A stretch of DNA of 14,126 bases from Verrucomicrobiota bacterium (GCA_014860005.1 JACZKP010000120.1:1-14126), one strand, 5' to 3'. Shown: positions 7,318 to 14,126, counted from the first letter of the stretch. Numbers and translations: made by a program. The notes: generated by a model from the letters alone, not told the origin.

Positions 7318-8229
7318 ATGAAACGCATCCTTTGGCTGGTCTGGCTCGCGGTAGCAACCACTGCCACGGCCCAACCAGCGGCCGCCCCGGCTTTCACTCG
7401 TATTGAAGACGTAATTTACGGGCGCAAATTCGGCACGGCGCTGACACTCGATGTCTTTCAACCCGCCAAACCCAACGGCGCAGGCATCGTGTTCGTGGTC
7501 AGCGGCGGCTGGTTTTCGTCGCATGAAGCCATCAGACCGGACTGGTGCCGGCCGTTTCTGGACCGCGGTTACACCGTGTTCACCGTCGTGCATGGGTCGC
7601 AGCCGAAATTCGTCGTCCCGGAAATTCTTGAGGACATTCACCGCTCAATCCGCTTCATCCGGCACAACGCCGCCAAGTATGGAGTTGATCCGAATAAGTT
7701 GGGCATCACGGGCGGCAGCGCGGGCGGACATCTTTCGCTGACGATGGCGGTCAAGGGCGGCAAGGGAAAAGCCGACGCCAAAGACCCGATTGACCGCGAG
7801 AGCAGTGAGATTCATGCGGTCGCCTGCTTCTTTCCGCCCACCGATTTTCTGAACTACAACAAACCGGACGATGACGCGGTCGGCGTGGGCACGTTGCAAG
7901 GTTTCAAGTCGGGATTCGGTCCGCGCTCGGACACCGCCGAGGGTCGCCAGGAGTTGGGCCGCGAAATCTCGCCGATTTTTTTCATCCAGTCGAACACGCC
8001 GCCGATTCTCATCATCCACGGCGACGCGGACAAGTTGGTGCCGTTTTATCAGGCCGAACAATTCGTGAAACGCTGCGAGGAATTGGGCGTGGAAGCGAAA
8101 CTGGTGGTGCGCGAAGGCAAGGCGCATGGTTGGGCGGGCATCGAAAAAGACCTGCCGATCTTCACCGACTGGTTCGACGAGCATTTGCGCGGCATCAAGC
8201 CGCCTGCGGCTTCTGGTCAATCGCCTTGA
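7318..8229 (+). CDS. Secreted alpha/beta-hydrolase (esterase/lipase-like)
   Basis: This 303-residue protein has a signal peptide of about 18 residues (A-T-A18 before Q19), so it acts in the periplasm or outside. The fold is that of the BD-FAE/Hsl-type esterases: oxyanion-loop VSGGWF (61-66), nucleophile S134 in the GGSAG elbow, the acid D238 in HGDADKLVP, and H270 in KAHGW, giving a complete Ser-Asp-His triad. A Lys/Gly/Asp-rich insert at about 146-162 and a longer variable region (about 175-215) sit between nucleophile and acid, where such enzymes carry substrate-binding segments. The ATG at 7318 begins the signal peptide directly and has no Shine-Dalgarno sequence. The zinc-ribbon gene starts 31 bp after its stop, so they may be co-transcribed. 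Substrate class (acetyl or feruloyl sugar ester, lipid or peptide) cannot be fixed. Confidence 0.9.
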   Translation: MKRILWLVWLAVATTATAQPAAAPAFTRIEDVIYGRKFGTALTLDVFQPAKPNGAGIVFVVSGGWFSSHEAIRPDWCRPFLDRGYTVFTVVHGSQPKFVVPEILEDIHRSIRFIRHNAAKYGVDPNKLGITGGSAGGHLSLTMAVKGGKGKADAKDPIDRESSEIHAVACFFPPTDFLNYNKPDDDAVGVGTLQGFKSGFGPRSDTAEGRQELGREISPIFFIQSNTPPILIIHGDADKLVPFYQAEQFVKRCEELGVEAKLVVREGKAHGWAGIEKDLPIFTDWFDEHLRGIKPPAASGQSP

Positions 8230-8260
8230 GTTTGCGAACATCCCAAGCTATTCTGCCGCC

Positions 8261-8491
8261 ATGCCGATTTACGAATTTCATTGCGAGAAGTGCGAGAAGG
8301 ACAGCGAAATCCTGGTCCGCTCCAGCGATTGGAAGGGAACAAAATGTCCGAATTGCGGTTCGACGAAGTTGGAGAAGAAGCTTTCCGTGTTTGCCTCGGC
8401 CAGCGCTGGCGCCGCGGGCGAAGCGCCCACCTGCACCGGAACACCGTCTTCCTGCCGCATGTGCGGCACGGGAAGGCCGCATAGGCACTAA
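8261..8491 (+). CDS. FmdB-type zinc-ribbon protein
   Basis: This is a 76-residue protein beginning MPIYEFHCEKC, the standard opening of the FmdB/CxxC_CxxC_SSSS family of small putative regulatory proteins. The zinc knuckle uses C8-x-x-C11 and C29-x-x-C32. A flexible Ala/Gly linker (46-55) leads to a second cysteine cluster, C58, C65-x-x-C68, and a tail with H74 and H76 that might bind another metal. The true start is the ATG at 8261; the open frame begins earlier but overlaps the esterase gene, and the family always starts at MP.Y. Its molecular role is unproven: the name comes from a gene linked to formamidase regulation. The downstream DUF2199 gene lies in the same frame immediately after its TAA. 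Confidence 0.9.
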   Translation: MPIYEFHCEKCEKDSEILVRSSDWKGTKCPNCGSTKLEKKLSVFASASAGAAGEAPTCTGTPSSCRMCGTGRPHRH

Positions 8492-8506
8492 GCTACGGCA
8501 ACATCG

Positions 8507-9004
8507 GTGAGCAGCGAGCGCGAATGTGGGCATGATGCCGGGGAGGGATTCTGCTTTGGCTCGATGGAACCGGACTATTTGTCTGGCCTTGCCGATGACC
8601 AACGAGAAGGCCGAGTCCTGATGGACAGTGACCTGTGCATTGTGGACGACCGTCACCACTTCATTCGTGGTCGTCTGGAACTGCCAATTTTAGGAACGCA
8701 GTCCACGTTTGTCTGGTTAGTGTGGGTTTCCTTAAGCGAGAAGAACTTCAACCGCACAGTTGACCTGTGGGAAACGCCCGGACGCGAGAACGAGCCGCCA
8801 TATTTCGGTTGGTTAAACACACGTCTCCCTGGTTACCCTGACACAACTCAGCTGAAAGTGAATGTTCACACGCTTCAGGTGGGTAAACGTCCTTTAATCG
8901 AAGTCGAACACAGTGATCATCAACTCGCTGTCGAGCAACACCACGGAATAACCAAGCAACGAGCGGAGAGCCTTGCCAAACAGGTTGCCTTGGAATGGAC
9001 TTAA
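8507..9004 (+). CDS. DUF2199 domain protein, probably acquired
   Basis: This 165-residue soluble protein matches DUF2199 from about residue 18: FGSMEPDYL, then SDLCIVDDRHHFIRGRLELP (41-60), VWVSLSEKNF, PPYFGWLNTRLPGYPDT and a C-terminal EVEHSDHQLAVEQHHGIT. These are the conserved segments of a family with no assigned function. Most members open with a CxxCG zinc knuckle; here only C7-G8 is left, so the metal site is probably lost or the N-terminus has decayed. The start is a GTG at 8507, the only good candidate after the zinc-ribbon stop 15 bp upstream, and there is no Shine-Dalgarno sequence. G+C is about 49% over the 240 nt I counted (8641-8760 and 8821-8940), clearly lower than neighbours such as 7681-7740 (62%), which suggests later arrival. 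It converges on the HAD gene, 25 bp away. Confidence 0.82.
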   Translation: MSSERECGHDAGEGFCFGSMEPDYLSGLADDQREGRVLMDSDLCIVDDRHHFIRGRLELPILGTQSTFVWLVWVSLSEKNFNRTVDLWETPGRENEPPYFGWLNTRLPGYPDTTQLKVNVHTLQVGKRPLIEVEHSDHQLAVEQHHGITKQRAESLAKQVALEWT

Positions 9005-9029
9005 ACCGCGACAATGCGGCTTATCTGAC

Positions 9030-9707
9030 TCAAGCACACACTTTCATTGCATTTGCCTGCCGCAAATCTGCCACGGCCCAATCGGGTTTGTGTGACTGAA
9101 GTTCCCCCAACGCATGGCCACCCGTGGCGACGGCCAGTACTTTTGCACCTATGGCCCGCGCGCAGCGAATGTCCAGCGGCGTGTCGCCAATCACCAGCAC
9201 CTGCTCACCGCGCAGTTTGTCGTTCAGCAAACGATTGCCGCGTTCGTGCGCGATGGCGGCGATCTGGTCACGCTCTTCGTGGTCGTCCGCAAACGCGCCC
9301 GTCTCGAAAACGTCCCAGAGATCGAAATGGCGCAGCTTGATTTCCGCCCCCAACCGGATGTTTCCCGTGAGCAGGCCCAGCACCGGCGGTTGCGGCAGCG
9401 CGCGCAGTTCCTGGATGAAGTCCAGGACGCCGTGACAGGTCCGCGATTCGCTTTCCTTGAGGATGTGGTCGAGCCAGAACACGTATCGCTCGAAGAACGT
9501 TTGAAAATTCTCCGGCGACGCCGCGATGCCGTGGGAGGTGAAGAACTCGCGCACGAGACTGTAATCGGTCCGACCCGCGAACTTGAGTTGCTCAAAGCCG
9601 TGCGTGGCGTTGAACTCAGTGGCGAACACCTTGCGGAAAGCCTTCACGCCCGCGCCGCCCGTGTGCAGCAGCGTGCCGTCAATGTCGAATAAAACCAAGC
9701 GAATCAT
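9030..9707 (-). CDS. HAD-superfamily hydrolase, phosphoglycolate-phosphatase-like
   Basis: This is a 225-residue cytoplasmic phosphatase of the haloacid dehalogenase superfamily, subfamily I. Motif I is D8-I-D10-G-T (nucleophile D8, acid/base D10), motif II is T114 in GLLTGN, and motif IV is G174-D-T-P-L-D179 for Mg2+. A helical cap of subclass C1 lies at about 16-90. LGLLTGN with GDTPLDIRCARAIGAKVLAV is the pattern of Gph-type phosphoglycolate phosphatases and relatives such as PpaX, but the substrate cannot be decided from this, so no gene symbol is given. The ATG at 9707 places motif I at the usual distance from the N-terminus. It is transcribed away from the pseudopilin gene, with 224 bp between; that gap has no clear promoter, only a CCAAACCGGA/CCAACCGGA tandem at 9911-9929. 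Confidence 0.9.
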   Translation of the reverse strand: MIRLVLFDIDGTLLHTGGAGVKAFRKVFATEFNATHGFEQLKFAGRTDYSLVREFFTSHGIAASPENFQTFFERYVFWLDHILKESESRTCHGVLDFIQELRALPQPPVLGLLTGNIRLGAEIKLRHFDLWDVFETGAFADDHEERDQIAAIAHERGNRLLNDKLRGEQVLVIGDTPLDIRCARAIGAKVLAVATGGHALGELQSHKPDWAVADLRQANAMKVCA

Positions 9708-9931
9708 TACGCCGGCAGTCTAGGAGCCGGCTGGCAGGGAGGCAATGTCCGTGAGGCGACCGATCCGCCGCGGTTGAATCCGATCCCCAGGATGGGATAC
9801 TCGGCGGAGAAAGAGGGAGAGCAAGTGGCAGACAAGGGTGTGCTCAAGCCCGGCAAGCGCGCAAATTTCCTGCTGGAATCCGCGGCGTTGCGTGCTATTG
9901 ATTCTGGCAACCAAACCGGACCAACCGGATC

Positions 9932-10591
9932 GTGACACATAAGCGCGCATTTACGTTGATTGAACTGCTGGTGGTGATTGCCATCATCGGCATCCTGGCG
10001 GCGATGTTGCTGCCCGCCCTCGCCCGGGCCAAGGAGAAGGCCAAAGGCACTTCGTGCCTCAACAACCTCAAACAATGGGGGCTGGCCACGCAACTTTACG
10101 TGACGGACAACAACGATTTTCTCCCGCCGGACGGCACGCCCAATCCCGGCCATTCCGCCACCAACGTCGGCTGGTATATCCAGTTGCCGCTGGTGCTGAG
10201 TCTCCCCCGTTACCATGAAATGCCTTGGCGCACCAACGCGAGCGCCGAGATAGGACGAACCGTCTGGCTGTGCCCCACCAATCCGCGCCGCAGCAACGGG
10301 AACAACTTGTTTCATTATTGCTTGAACCAATACGTCAATGGCACGGGCGCCGACAATCGTCCAGCGAAGATCTCCTCGTTGAACCGGCATTCGACCATCG
10401 TCTGGTTGTATGACAGCAAGAACCTGCCTGCCGTGGGCACACCCAATTACGTGCATACCAACCTGCACAGCGGGGGTGCGCAATTCACCTTTTTGGACGG
10501 TCATTCCGCGCGCTTCAGAAAGGACGATTACTGGGATTCGTCTGGCAATCGCGGGCGCACCAATAATCCTAATCTGACTTGGATCCCTTGA
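9932..10591 (+). CDS. Type II secretion-like pseudopilin with H-X9-DG motif
   Basis: This 219-residue protein has a class III signal: M-T-H-K-R-A6 then F7-T-L-I-E11, so prepilin peptidase would cut after A6 and methylate F7, with Glu5 of the mature protein in place. The hydrophobic helix covers about 12-30. The next segment, [20 protein letters not shown] (40-59), and the C-terminal [12 protein letters not shown] motif (H-X9-DG) define a family greatly expanded in Verrucomicrobiota, Lentisphaerota and Planctomycetota. Members are named prepilin-type proteins, but their function in assembly or surface display is mostly untested. The start is a GTG at 9932; an in-frame TGA lies 33 bp upstream with no other start between. 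No secretion or pilus assembly genes are nearby, so it is an orphan copy. Two alternative hairpins follow its stop. Confidence 0.93.
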   Translation: MTHKRAFTLIELLVVIAIIGILAAMLLPALARAKEKAKGTSCLNNLKQWGLATQLYVTDNNDFLPPDGTPNPGHSATNVGWYIQLPLVLSLPRYHEMPWRTNASAEIGRTVWLCPTNPRRSNGNNLFHYCLNQYVNGTGADNRPAKISSLNRHSTIVWLYDSKNLPAVGTPNYVHTNLHSGGAQFTFLDGHSARFRKDDYWDSSGNRGRTNNPNLTWIP

Positions 10592-10599
10592 GGTTGGCA

Positions 10600-10665
10600 C
10601 CGTTCATTTGGTTAAAATGGAACGGCCCATTGGTGGTGCGCCAAGCTGGACAAGTGGGCCGTTCC
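10600..10665 (+). terminator. Two overlapping alternative hairpins downstream of the pseudopilin gene
   Basis: Hairpin A pairs CCGTTCATTT (10600-10609) with AAATGGAACGG (10615-10625), 10 bp with one bulged G and a 5-nt loop. Hairpin B pairs GGAACGGCCCA (10619-10629) perfectly with TGGGCCGTTCC (10655-10665), 11 bp with a 25-nt loop that holds a small TTGG/CCAA stem. They share 10619-10625, so only one can form at a time. The element starts 8 nt after the pseudopilin stop. No U-run follows B. It may end transcription, protect the 3' end, or serve both convergent transcripts, since B is symmetric and works on either strand. Confidence 0.45.
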
Positions 10666-10763
10666 GCCCTGAATTCGACCGGTTCTTTCGGCCAAGGGTT
10701 GGGACGGGGCGAAATTTCAGCAGGAAATCAGGAATCAAGAAGGGCGCGCCCGGGAGGAAGTTC

Positions 10764-11639
10764 TCAGGATCTGACATCCACGTAGCGTTTCCAGTTCGCC
10801 GCCGCCGCCTTGGCCACCCAAAAGGATTCACAGACATTGATCGCCGGGGCACCGCTCTGCCACTTACCCTGATCAAAGGAGTAGAGCACGTACTGCTGTT
10901 GGTCGCGGTCGAACAGGTGAATCACATCGCCGTCGGCAACCGGGAATTCAAGGTCTTCGCGCAGCAAACCTGGCTGGGGAAACAGGGGACTGCGGATTGA
11001 GAAGCCGGCGGGGATGGGCGTTGACAGGGCGCCTTGCTCCACGACGCCGCAGAAACTCAGCGATTTGTAATCGGAGGTTGGATTGAAGAAGATCGCTCCT
11101 TCACCGGGTTTGAGCCTTTCGGAAGGGTTCGTCCACTGATCTCGTTGAACCATGTTCTCCGTCATGCGAAACAATCGGGTGTCAAACCGATTGAGAGACG
11201 TGCCGTTGGGCCAGCCTTTGAACAGTTCGCCTACGGTCTGAACACCGGTGGCAAAAGGATTGGCGATCATGGAATAGCCGGGCGTCACAATGGTTGAGGC
11301 GTAGCCGAGGACATTGGCCGACGGCACGCCTCCGGCGACCACCCGATAAAGGCGATAGCTGAACTTGGAGGCTTCGGAATCCACATACTCGGTGACAGGC
11401 GAGCAAGCCACGTCGGCGGTAAGCAATCGCCAATCTTTCAGATTGGTGGAGGTCTGAATTTCCCACGACATACCCTTGGGGAGCGCGAACTTGAATCGGA
11501 AAGGACCGTAAGGGAACCGCTCCGGGTCAACCAGCTCGGGCGGGTTGATCATCTGGGGCCTGGCAATGCGATGAAACGTGGATTCGCGGACCTTTGCAAT
11601 CAGCGATTCCAGCAAGTTTGGTTGTGTTAATACGCTCAC
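10764..11639 (-). CDS. Verrucomicrobial exoprotein-family protein lacking a signal peptide
   Basis: This 291-residue protein has unknown function. Residues about 46-102 form a small beta domain with the lineage-typical IQTSTNLKDW (61-70) and RLYRVVAG. Residues about 109-290 match a C-terminal module I recognise from many verrucomicrobial secreted proteins: NVLGYASTIVTPGYSMIANP (109-128), LKPGEGAIFFNPTS (176-189), IPAGFSIRSPLFPQPG (209-224) and ADGDVIHLFD (235-244). Such proteins are normally exported, yet this one starts with the hydrophilic MSVLTQPNLLESLIAKVRES and has no hydrophobic segment. The start is a GTG at 11639, and an in-frame TAA lies 21 bp upstream, so no longer version exists. 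It may be a 5'-truncated or rearranged copy that lost its export signal. A repeat-rich gap lies directly upstream. Whether it is expressed cannot be told. Confidence 0.7.
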   Translation of the reverse strand: MSVLTQPNLLESLIAKVRESTFHRIARPQMINPPELVDPERFPYGPFRFKFALPKGMSWEIQTSTNLKDWRLLTADVACSPVTEYVDSEASKFSYRLYRVVAGGVPSANVLGYASTIVTPGYSMIANPFATGVQTVGELFKGWPNGTSLNRFDTRLFRMTENMVQRDQWTNPSERLKPGEGAIFFNPTSDYKSLSFCGVVEQGALSTPIPAGFSIRSPLFPQPGLLREDLEFPVADGDVIHLFDRDQQQYVLYSFDQGKWQSGAPAINVCESFWVAKAAAANWKRYVDVRS

Positions 11640-11825
11640 GAATCCAACGAAATTAGTTTATTCACCCGCCAGACACGCTACCACGGTGCAAGTCGCCACG
11701 ATATAGGGCAAAGCCTGAACCTCGTGTCCGGTTCTGTCCTACAACGTCCCGGCAGGAGGAAACTCCATGGTTGCCGCTACAACACCTGAAGTGGCCACAA
11801 GATTGAGACGATGCTGAAGCGCAGC

Positions 11826-11838
11826 GCGGCAGAGCCGC
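11826..11838. repeat. Short GC palindrome (GCGGC-AGA-GCCGC)
   Basis: A perfect 5-bp inverted repeat with a 3-nt loop lies inside the longer context GCAGCGCGGCAGAGCCGCAA (11821-11840). I associate similar sequences with dispersed intergenic repeats of Pedosphaera-type genomes; this is recollection, not a search. It would form a small stable hairpin in RNA or single-stranded DNA. Confidence 0.4.
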
Positions 11839-11860
11839 AACCAAACCCACGCCGCCCGAC

Positions 11861-11954
11861 TTAACGCAGAGGGCGCAGGGGTTCTCGCAAAGGTCGCAAA
11901 GCGATTCACCTCTGCGTTCCTCCGCGCCAACCTCCGCGTCCTCTGCGTTTAAAA
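11861..11954. repeat. Imperfect palindromic repeat built from CGCAGAGG-type units
   Basis: The left arm starts TTAACGCAGAGGGCGCAGGG (11861-11880) and continues with CGCAAAGGTCGCAAAG (11886-11901). The right arm holds CCTCTGCGTT at 11909-11918, CCTCCGCG units at about 11919-11939, and CCTCTGCGTT again at 11940-11949, followed by TAAAAA. AACGCAGAGG at 11863-11872 is the exact reverse complement of both CCTCTGCGTT copies, so the whole is a large hairpin made of 9-10-bp degenerate tandem units. This resembles a dispersed intergenic repeat seen in several phyla, often annotated by mistake as small proteins rich in 'NAEDAE'; here the minus-strand frame does read LNAEDAEVGAEERRG. No transposase is present. 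Confidence 0.6.
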
Positions 11955-12091
11955 ATCTTCTCAGAATTGCGCGATGGTGGGAGATAGCACTATAGCGGGG
12001 GTGTGGGTGTACGCCTGTATCGGACTTGCGACTGTTCACGTTGCAGAGCCATGCCTCGTCCCGTGCCACGGCGCCCCTGGATTCAAATAGA

Positions 12092-14126
12092 TTACGGCAC
12101 CCGGTAAACGCGGAAGAAATGCGGCTGGCCGCCGAGGTTGGTGGAGAAGGAATACAGCGATCCGGCGGGAACGAGATTGGAAGCCACCACGATCCAGGCG
12201 CTCAGATTTGATGATGACTCCACCTGATACGGTTGGCCGGGAACAGACTCCCAAGTGAGCGTGAAGGCTTCGTCCGCCAGCGTGGCGGAAAGCAGGCGGA
12301 ACGGTTTGTCGTAGGGATGATTGAAAACCATCATCACCGGAAGATGATCCGAGGCGGTGGCGCTGTCGCCCGCGACCAAGAGCGGTGAAGGTTCGGTCAA
12401 CTTATCACTGCGGAAGACTTGGGCGTCGGCCACGTTCGAGAAAAGCAATCCGCAAGGCAGAATGTAGTCGTAGCGCCGGGTGAGGTTCGCGGCACGAATG
12501 GAGAAGGTCAGGTCCTCACCTGTGAGCGGATTAATGGGGGTGGTCAGGTGCAGCCCGGTGGGAACACTGGTCAGGCTTTGGACGGTGAGCGGTTGGCTTG
12601 CAGGCGGGCGGGCGATGTCTTCGTTCAAATCTCCGGTGAGCAAATAAGGCCGCAGTTGGTTGGTGGTGAGAAATCCGGTGACGAAGAAATTGGAAATTGC
12701 CTTCGCCTCGGCGGCCCGGCGGGCGGAATCGTCGGTGCCCTGACCCGCTTTCAAATGCGTGGTGAAGACATGCAGCGGTTGCGGAAAGCCAGGCACCGCG
12801 ATCTGCGCTTCGAACAGATCGCGGGTGAAATTTCCATTGTAGCCAAAGTTCACGAGGCTCACGCCATCCAGCCACTTGGTCGAACGCGTGATGGGAAACC
12901 GGCTCGCAATGACGCTCCGAATAAACCCGTCCGTGCCGGAGTTGGTGGCCAGTTCATACCCCGGCAAATAAGCGGCCACCAGGCCCGGCATCTGCCAGGT
13001 GTTGGTGAAGGGAATTTCCTGGAAGGTGACAATGTCCGGTTGCAGGTACTGCAGTTGGCGGCCAATCGCCTGCACCTGCGGCGAATTGGTGCTCCAATCT
13101 TCCACCAGTGCGCCATGCGTGTTGTACGTCACGAGACTGAAACCCGCGACCAGTGGTGGCGTTACCGTCAAGGACGCTGGCGCGCTGCTCGTCGCGCCAT
13201 GGAGGTTCGTCACTGTAACCGTGTAATCACCGGCCTGGGCGGGAACAACCTTGTCCAGCGCGAGCCGGGCAGTCGTTTCGCTAGGAAGCGCGTCACCGTT
13301 GAACTGCCACTGATAACCCAGCGGCGGTGTGCCGGTGGCAGTGACGGTGAATATCGCCGTGCTGCCCTCTGCGACCGTCTGGTCCTGCGGCGGTTCGGTG
13401 ATAGTGGGTGGCAAGCTCGCAGCCGGCGGATTCGCTTCCGCAAAGCTGGTGGCCACGATCAGGTCATCCAGCGTCAGCACGCCCATCCCGCCGCCCGAAT
13501 TGGACTGGCGCAACGCAAAGGTCGTGATGGCCAGCGCCGTTGCTGAATCCGTCGCATCGGCGCGATCTGTAAGGGAATCTTCGCCGGCGGGATTGATCCA
13601 AAGCGTAGTCGCGGGAGGCGCCACTGTGTACCTCACCACCAGTGTGTAATTGCCGCCCAATGCCAGGTCAGTTGGGATGGCGAGCGGCGTGTTGGCGACA
13701 TTGGCCACGCCCACGCGGAAGAAGCCCGGCACGGCCCCGCTGGTCGTGGCAAACACCTTCGCGCGGAAGTTGGCGCTCCCGCTGTCCTTGAAATGCGCGA
13801 AGTAATTGCCCGCGCCGCTGGGCAGGGCGCTGAAGTTGATGGTGAAACTCGCGTAAAGCGTATCGCCGCTGTACGGCCCGTTGGTCAAACCCGCCGCCAC
13901 ATCCTCGGAATGGTTCTGCGACAGTTGCACGCGGCCGGAAACAACTTGGGTCTGCCCAGTCGTGCCGCTGTGTGCTTTCCAGAAGAATGTCGAATTCGTG
14001 ATCAACGAACCGCTCGGGTAGGAGAAGGAATCATACAGGATTACGGCCGCACGTGCCGTATTGGAAGACAGCAGCAGACCCGCCAGTATGATACCCAGCC
14101 GACGGGCGACGGTGACATGACCAAAA
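12092..14126 (-). CDS. Secreted endonuclease/exonuclease/phosphatase-family protein with Ig-like domain (5' end beyond window)
   Basis: The frame is open from the right edge (677 visible residues) with no ATG or GTG; a TTG at 14003-14005 would remove the export signal, so the start probably lies outside. Numbering from the first visible residue: a signal peptide ends about A26 (RLGIILAGLLL...ARA). A LamG/concanavalin-like beta region runs to about 230 (AVILYDSFSYPSGS opening). An Ig-like domain spans about 240-321, ending AGDYTVTVTNLHG. An EEP catalytic domain spans about 328-603 with N335 (YNTHG), E370 (FQEI), H457 (TTHLKAG), D499 and N501 (GDLNED), D553 (RYDYI) and S592-D593-H594. A C-terminal 'SSSNLSAW...FFRVYRVP' domain typical of Verrucomicrobiota closes it. 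All metal and catalytic residues of the DNase I/sphingomyelinase-like fold are present, so an extracellular nuclease or phosphodiesterase is likely; the substrate is unknown. Confidence 0.9.
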   Translation of the reverse strand, partial: FGHVTVARRLGIILAGLLLSSNTARAAVILYDSFSYPSGSLITNSTFFWKAHSGTTGQTQVVSGRVQLSQNHSEDVAAGLTNGPYSGDTLYASFTINFSALPSGAGNYFAHFKDSGSANFRAKVFATTSGAVPGFFRVGVANVANTPLAIPTDLALGGNYTLVVRYTVAPPATTLWINPAGEDSLTDRADATDSATALAITTFALRQSNSGGGMGVLTLDDLIVATSFAEANPPAASLPPTITEPPQDQTVAEGSTAIFTVTATGTPPLGYQWQFNGDALPSETTARLALDKVVPAQAGDYTVTVTNLHGATSSAPASLTVTPPLVAGFSLVTYNTHGALVEDWSTNSPQVQAIGRQLQYLQPDIVTFQEIPFTNTWQMPGLVAAYLPGYELATNSGTDGFIRSVIASRFPITRSTKWLDGVSLVNFGYNGNFTRDLFEAQIAVPGFPQPLHVFTTHLKAGQGTDDSARRAAEAKAISNFFVTGFLTTNQLRPYLLTGDLNEDIARPPASQPLTVQSLTSVPTGLHLTTPINPLTGEDLTFSIRAANLTRRYDYILPCGLLFSNVADAQVFRSDKLTEPSPLLVAGDSATASDHLPVMMVFNHPYDKPFRLLSATLADEAFTLTWESVPGQPYQVESSSNLSAWIVVASNLVPAGSLYSFSTNLGGQPHFFRVYRVP

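Larger units (their letters stand above)
11640..12091. other. Gene-free stretch with palindromic repeats
   Basis: These 452 bp between two minus-strand genes hold no convincing gene. A 135-codon frame on the minus strand (11662-12069) runs through the repeats but has no domain and is low in credibility. The stretch contains a compact palindrome at 11826-11838 and a larger imperfect palindrome at 11861-11949, described separately. The remainder (11640-11820 and 11956-12091) shows no clear promoter, terminator or RNA gene. Confidence 0.7.

Noticed and set aside
9707..10600. 297-codon minus-strand open frame opposite the pseudopilin
   Set aside because: The + strand has an unmistakable prepilin signal and H-X9-DG motif; the minus frame has none.
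10742..10751. GGGCGCGCCC palindrome after the minus-strand exoprotein-family gene
   Set aside because: A loopless 10-bp palindrome gives at most a three-pair stem; too weak to call a terminator.
11662..12069. 135-codon minus-strand frame with 'NAEDAE' sequence
   Set aside because: It is the translation of a palindromic repeat; such frames are a known source of spurious small-protein annotations.
12419..13546. 375-codon plus-strand open frame opposite the EEP nuclease
   Set aside because: Shadow frame rich in Arg/Gly with no motif, fully covered by the nuclease gene.
1..14126. CRISPR array, transposon ends, defence or toxin-antitoxin system
   Set aside because: No regularly spaced repeats, transposase, integrase, Cas, restriction or toxin domains were seen in any plausible gene.

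Overview
The window looks like a piece of a Verrucomicrobiota chromosome, most like the Pedosphaera/Limisphaera relatives. The evidence is lineage-typical protein architecture, not a search. There is a type II-like pseudopilin with a C-terminal H-X9-DG motif, and secreted proteins ending in the 'SS(T)NL..W' fold that closes many verrucomicrobial exoproteins. An Ig-like domain is fused to a secreted phosphodiesterase, Shine-Dalgarno sequences are weak or absent, and several starts are GTG. Base composition is high-GC (about 60% by eye), except for one gene at 8507-9004.

Layout. Positions 1-286 are a leader region with a possible divergent gene fragment, a possible 42-residue ORF and a 16-bp potential RNA stem. 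Positions 287-3760 hold two + strand signalling genes: a degenerate receiver-GAF-PAS-histidine kinase, then a receiver-histidine kinase. Neither has a DNA-binding output domain. Positions 4041-6296 hold an MFS exporter and a DUF72 protein 9 bp apart, closed by a nested hairpin. A secreted LysM-amidase lies on the minus strand (6465-7223). Divergent from it, a secreted alpha/beta-hydrolase, an FmdB-type zinc ribbon and a DUF2199 protein run on the + strand (7318-9004). The DUF2199 gene converges on a HAD phosphatase (minus, 9030-9707).

A pseudopilin gene follows (9932-10591), with two overlapping, mutually exclusive hairpins after its stop. Then come a minus-strand protein of a verrucomicrobial exoprotein family that has no signal peptide (10764-11639), 452 bp without a gene but with palindromic repeats, and the 3' part of a large secreted endonuclease/exonuclease/phosphatase-family gene that runs off the right edge.

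How the genes may work together: the two kinases could form a phosphorelay or cross-phosphorylating pair acting on a regulator encoded elsewhere. The amidase, esterase, pseudopilin and nuclease are all envelope or extracellular functions, but nothing ties them into one pathway. I found no CRISPR array, tRNA, rRNA, transposase, phage gene or recognisable defence system. The less ordinary signals are the kinase pair with its structured leader, the alternative hairpins after the pseudopilin gene, and the repeat-rich gap beside the signal-less exoprotein gene.
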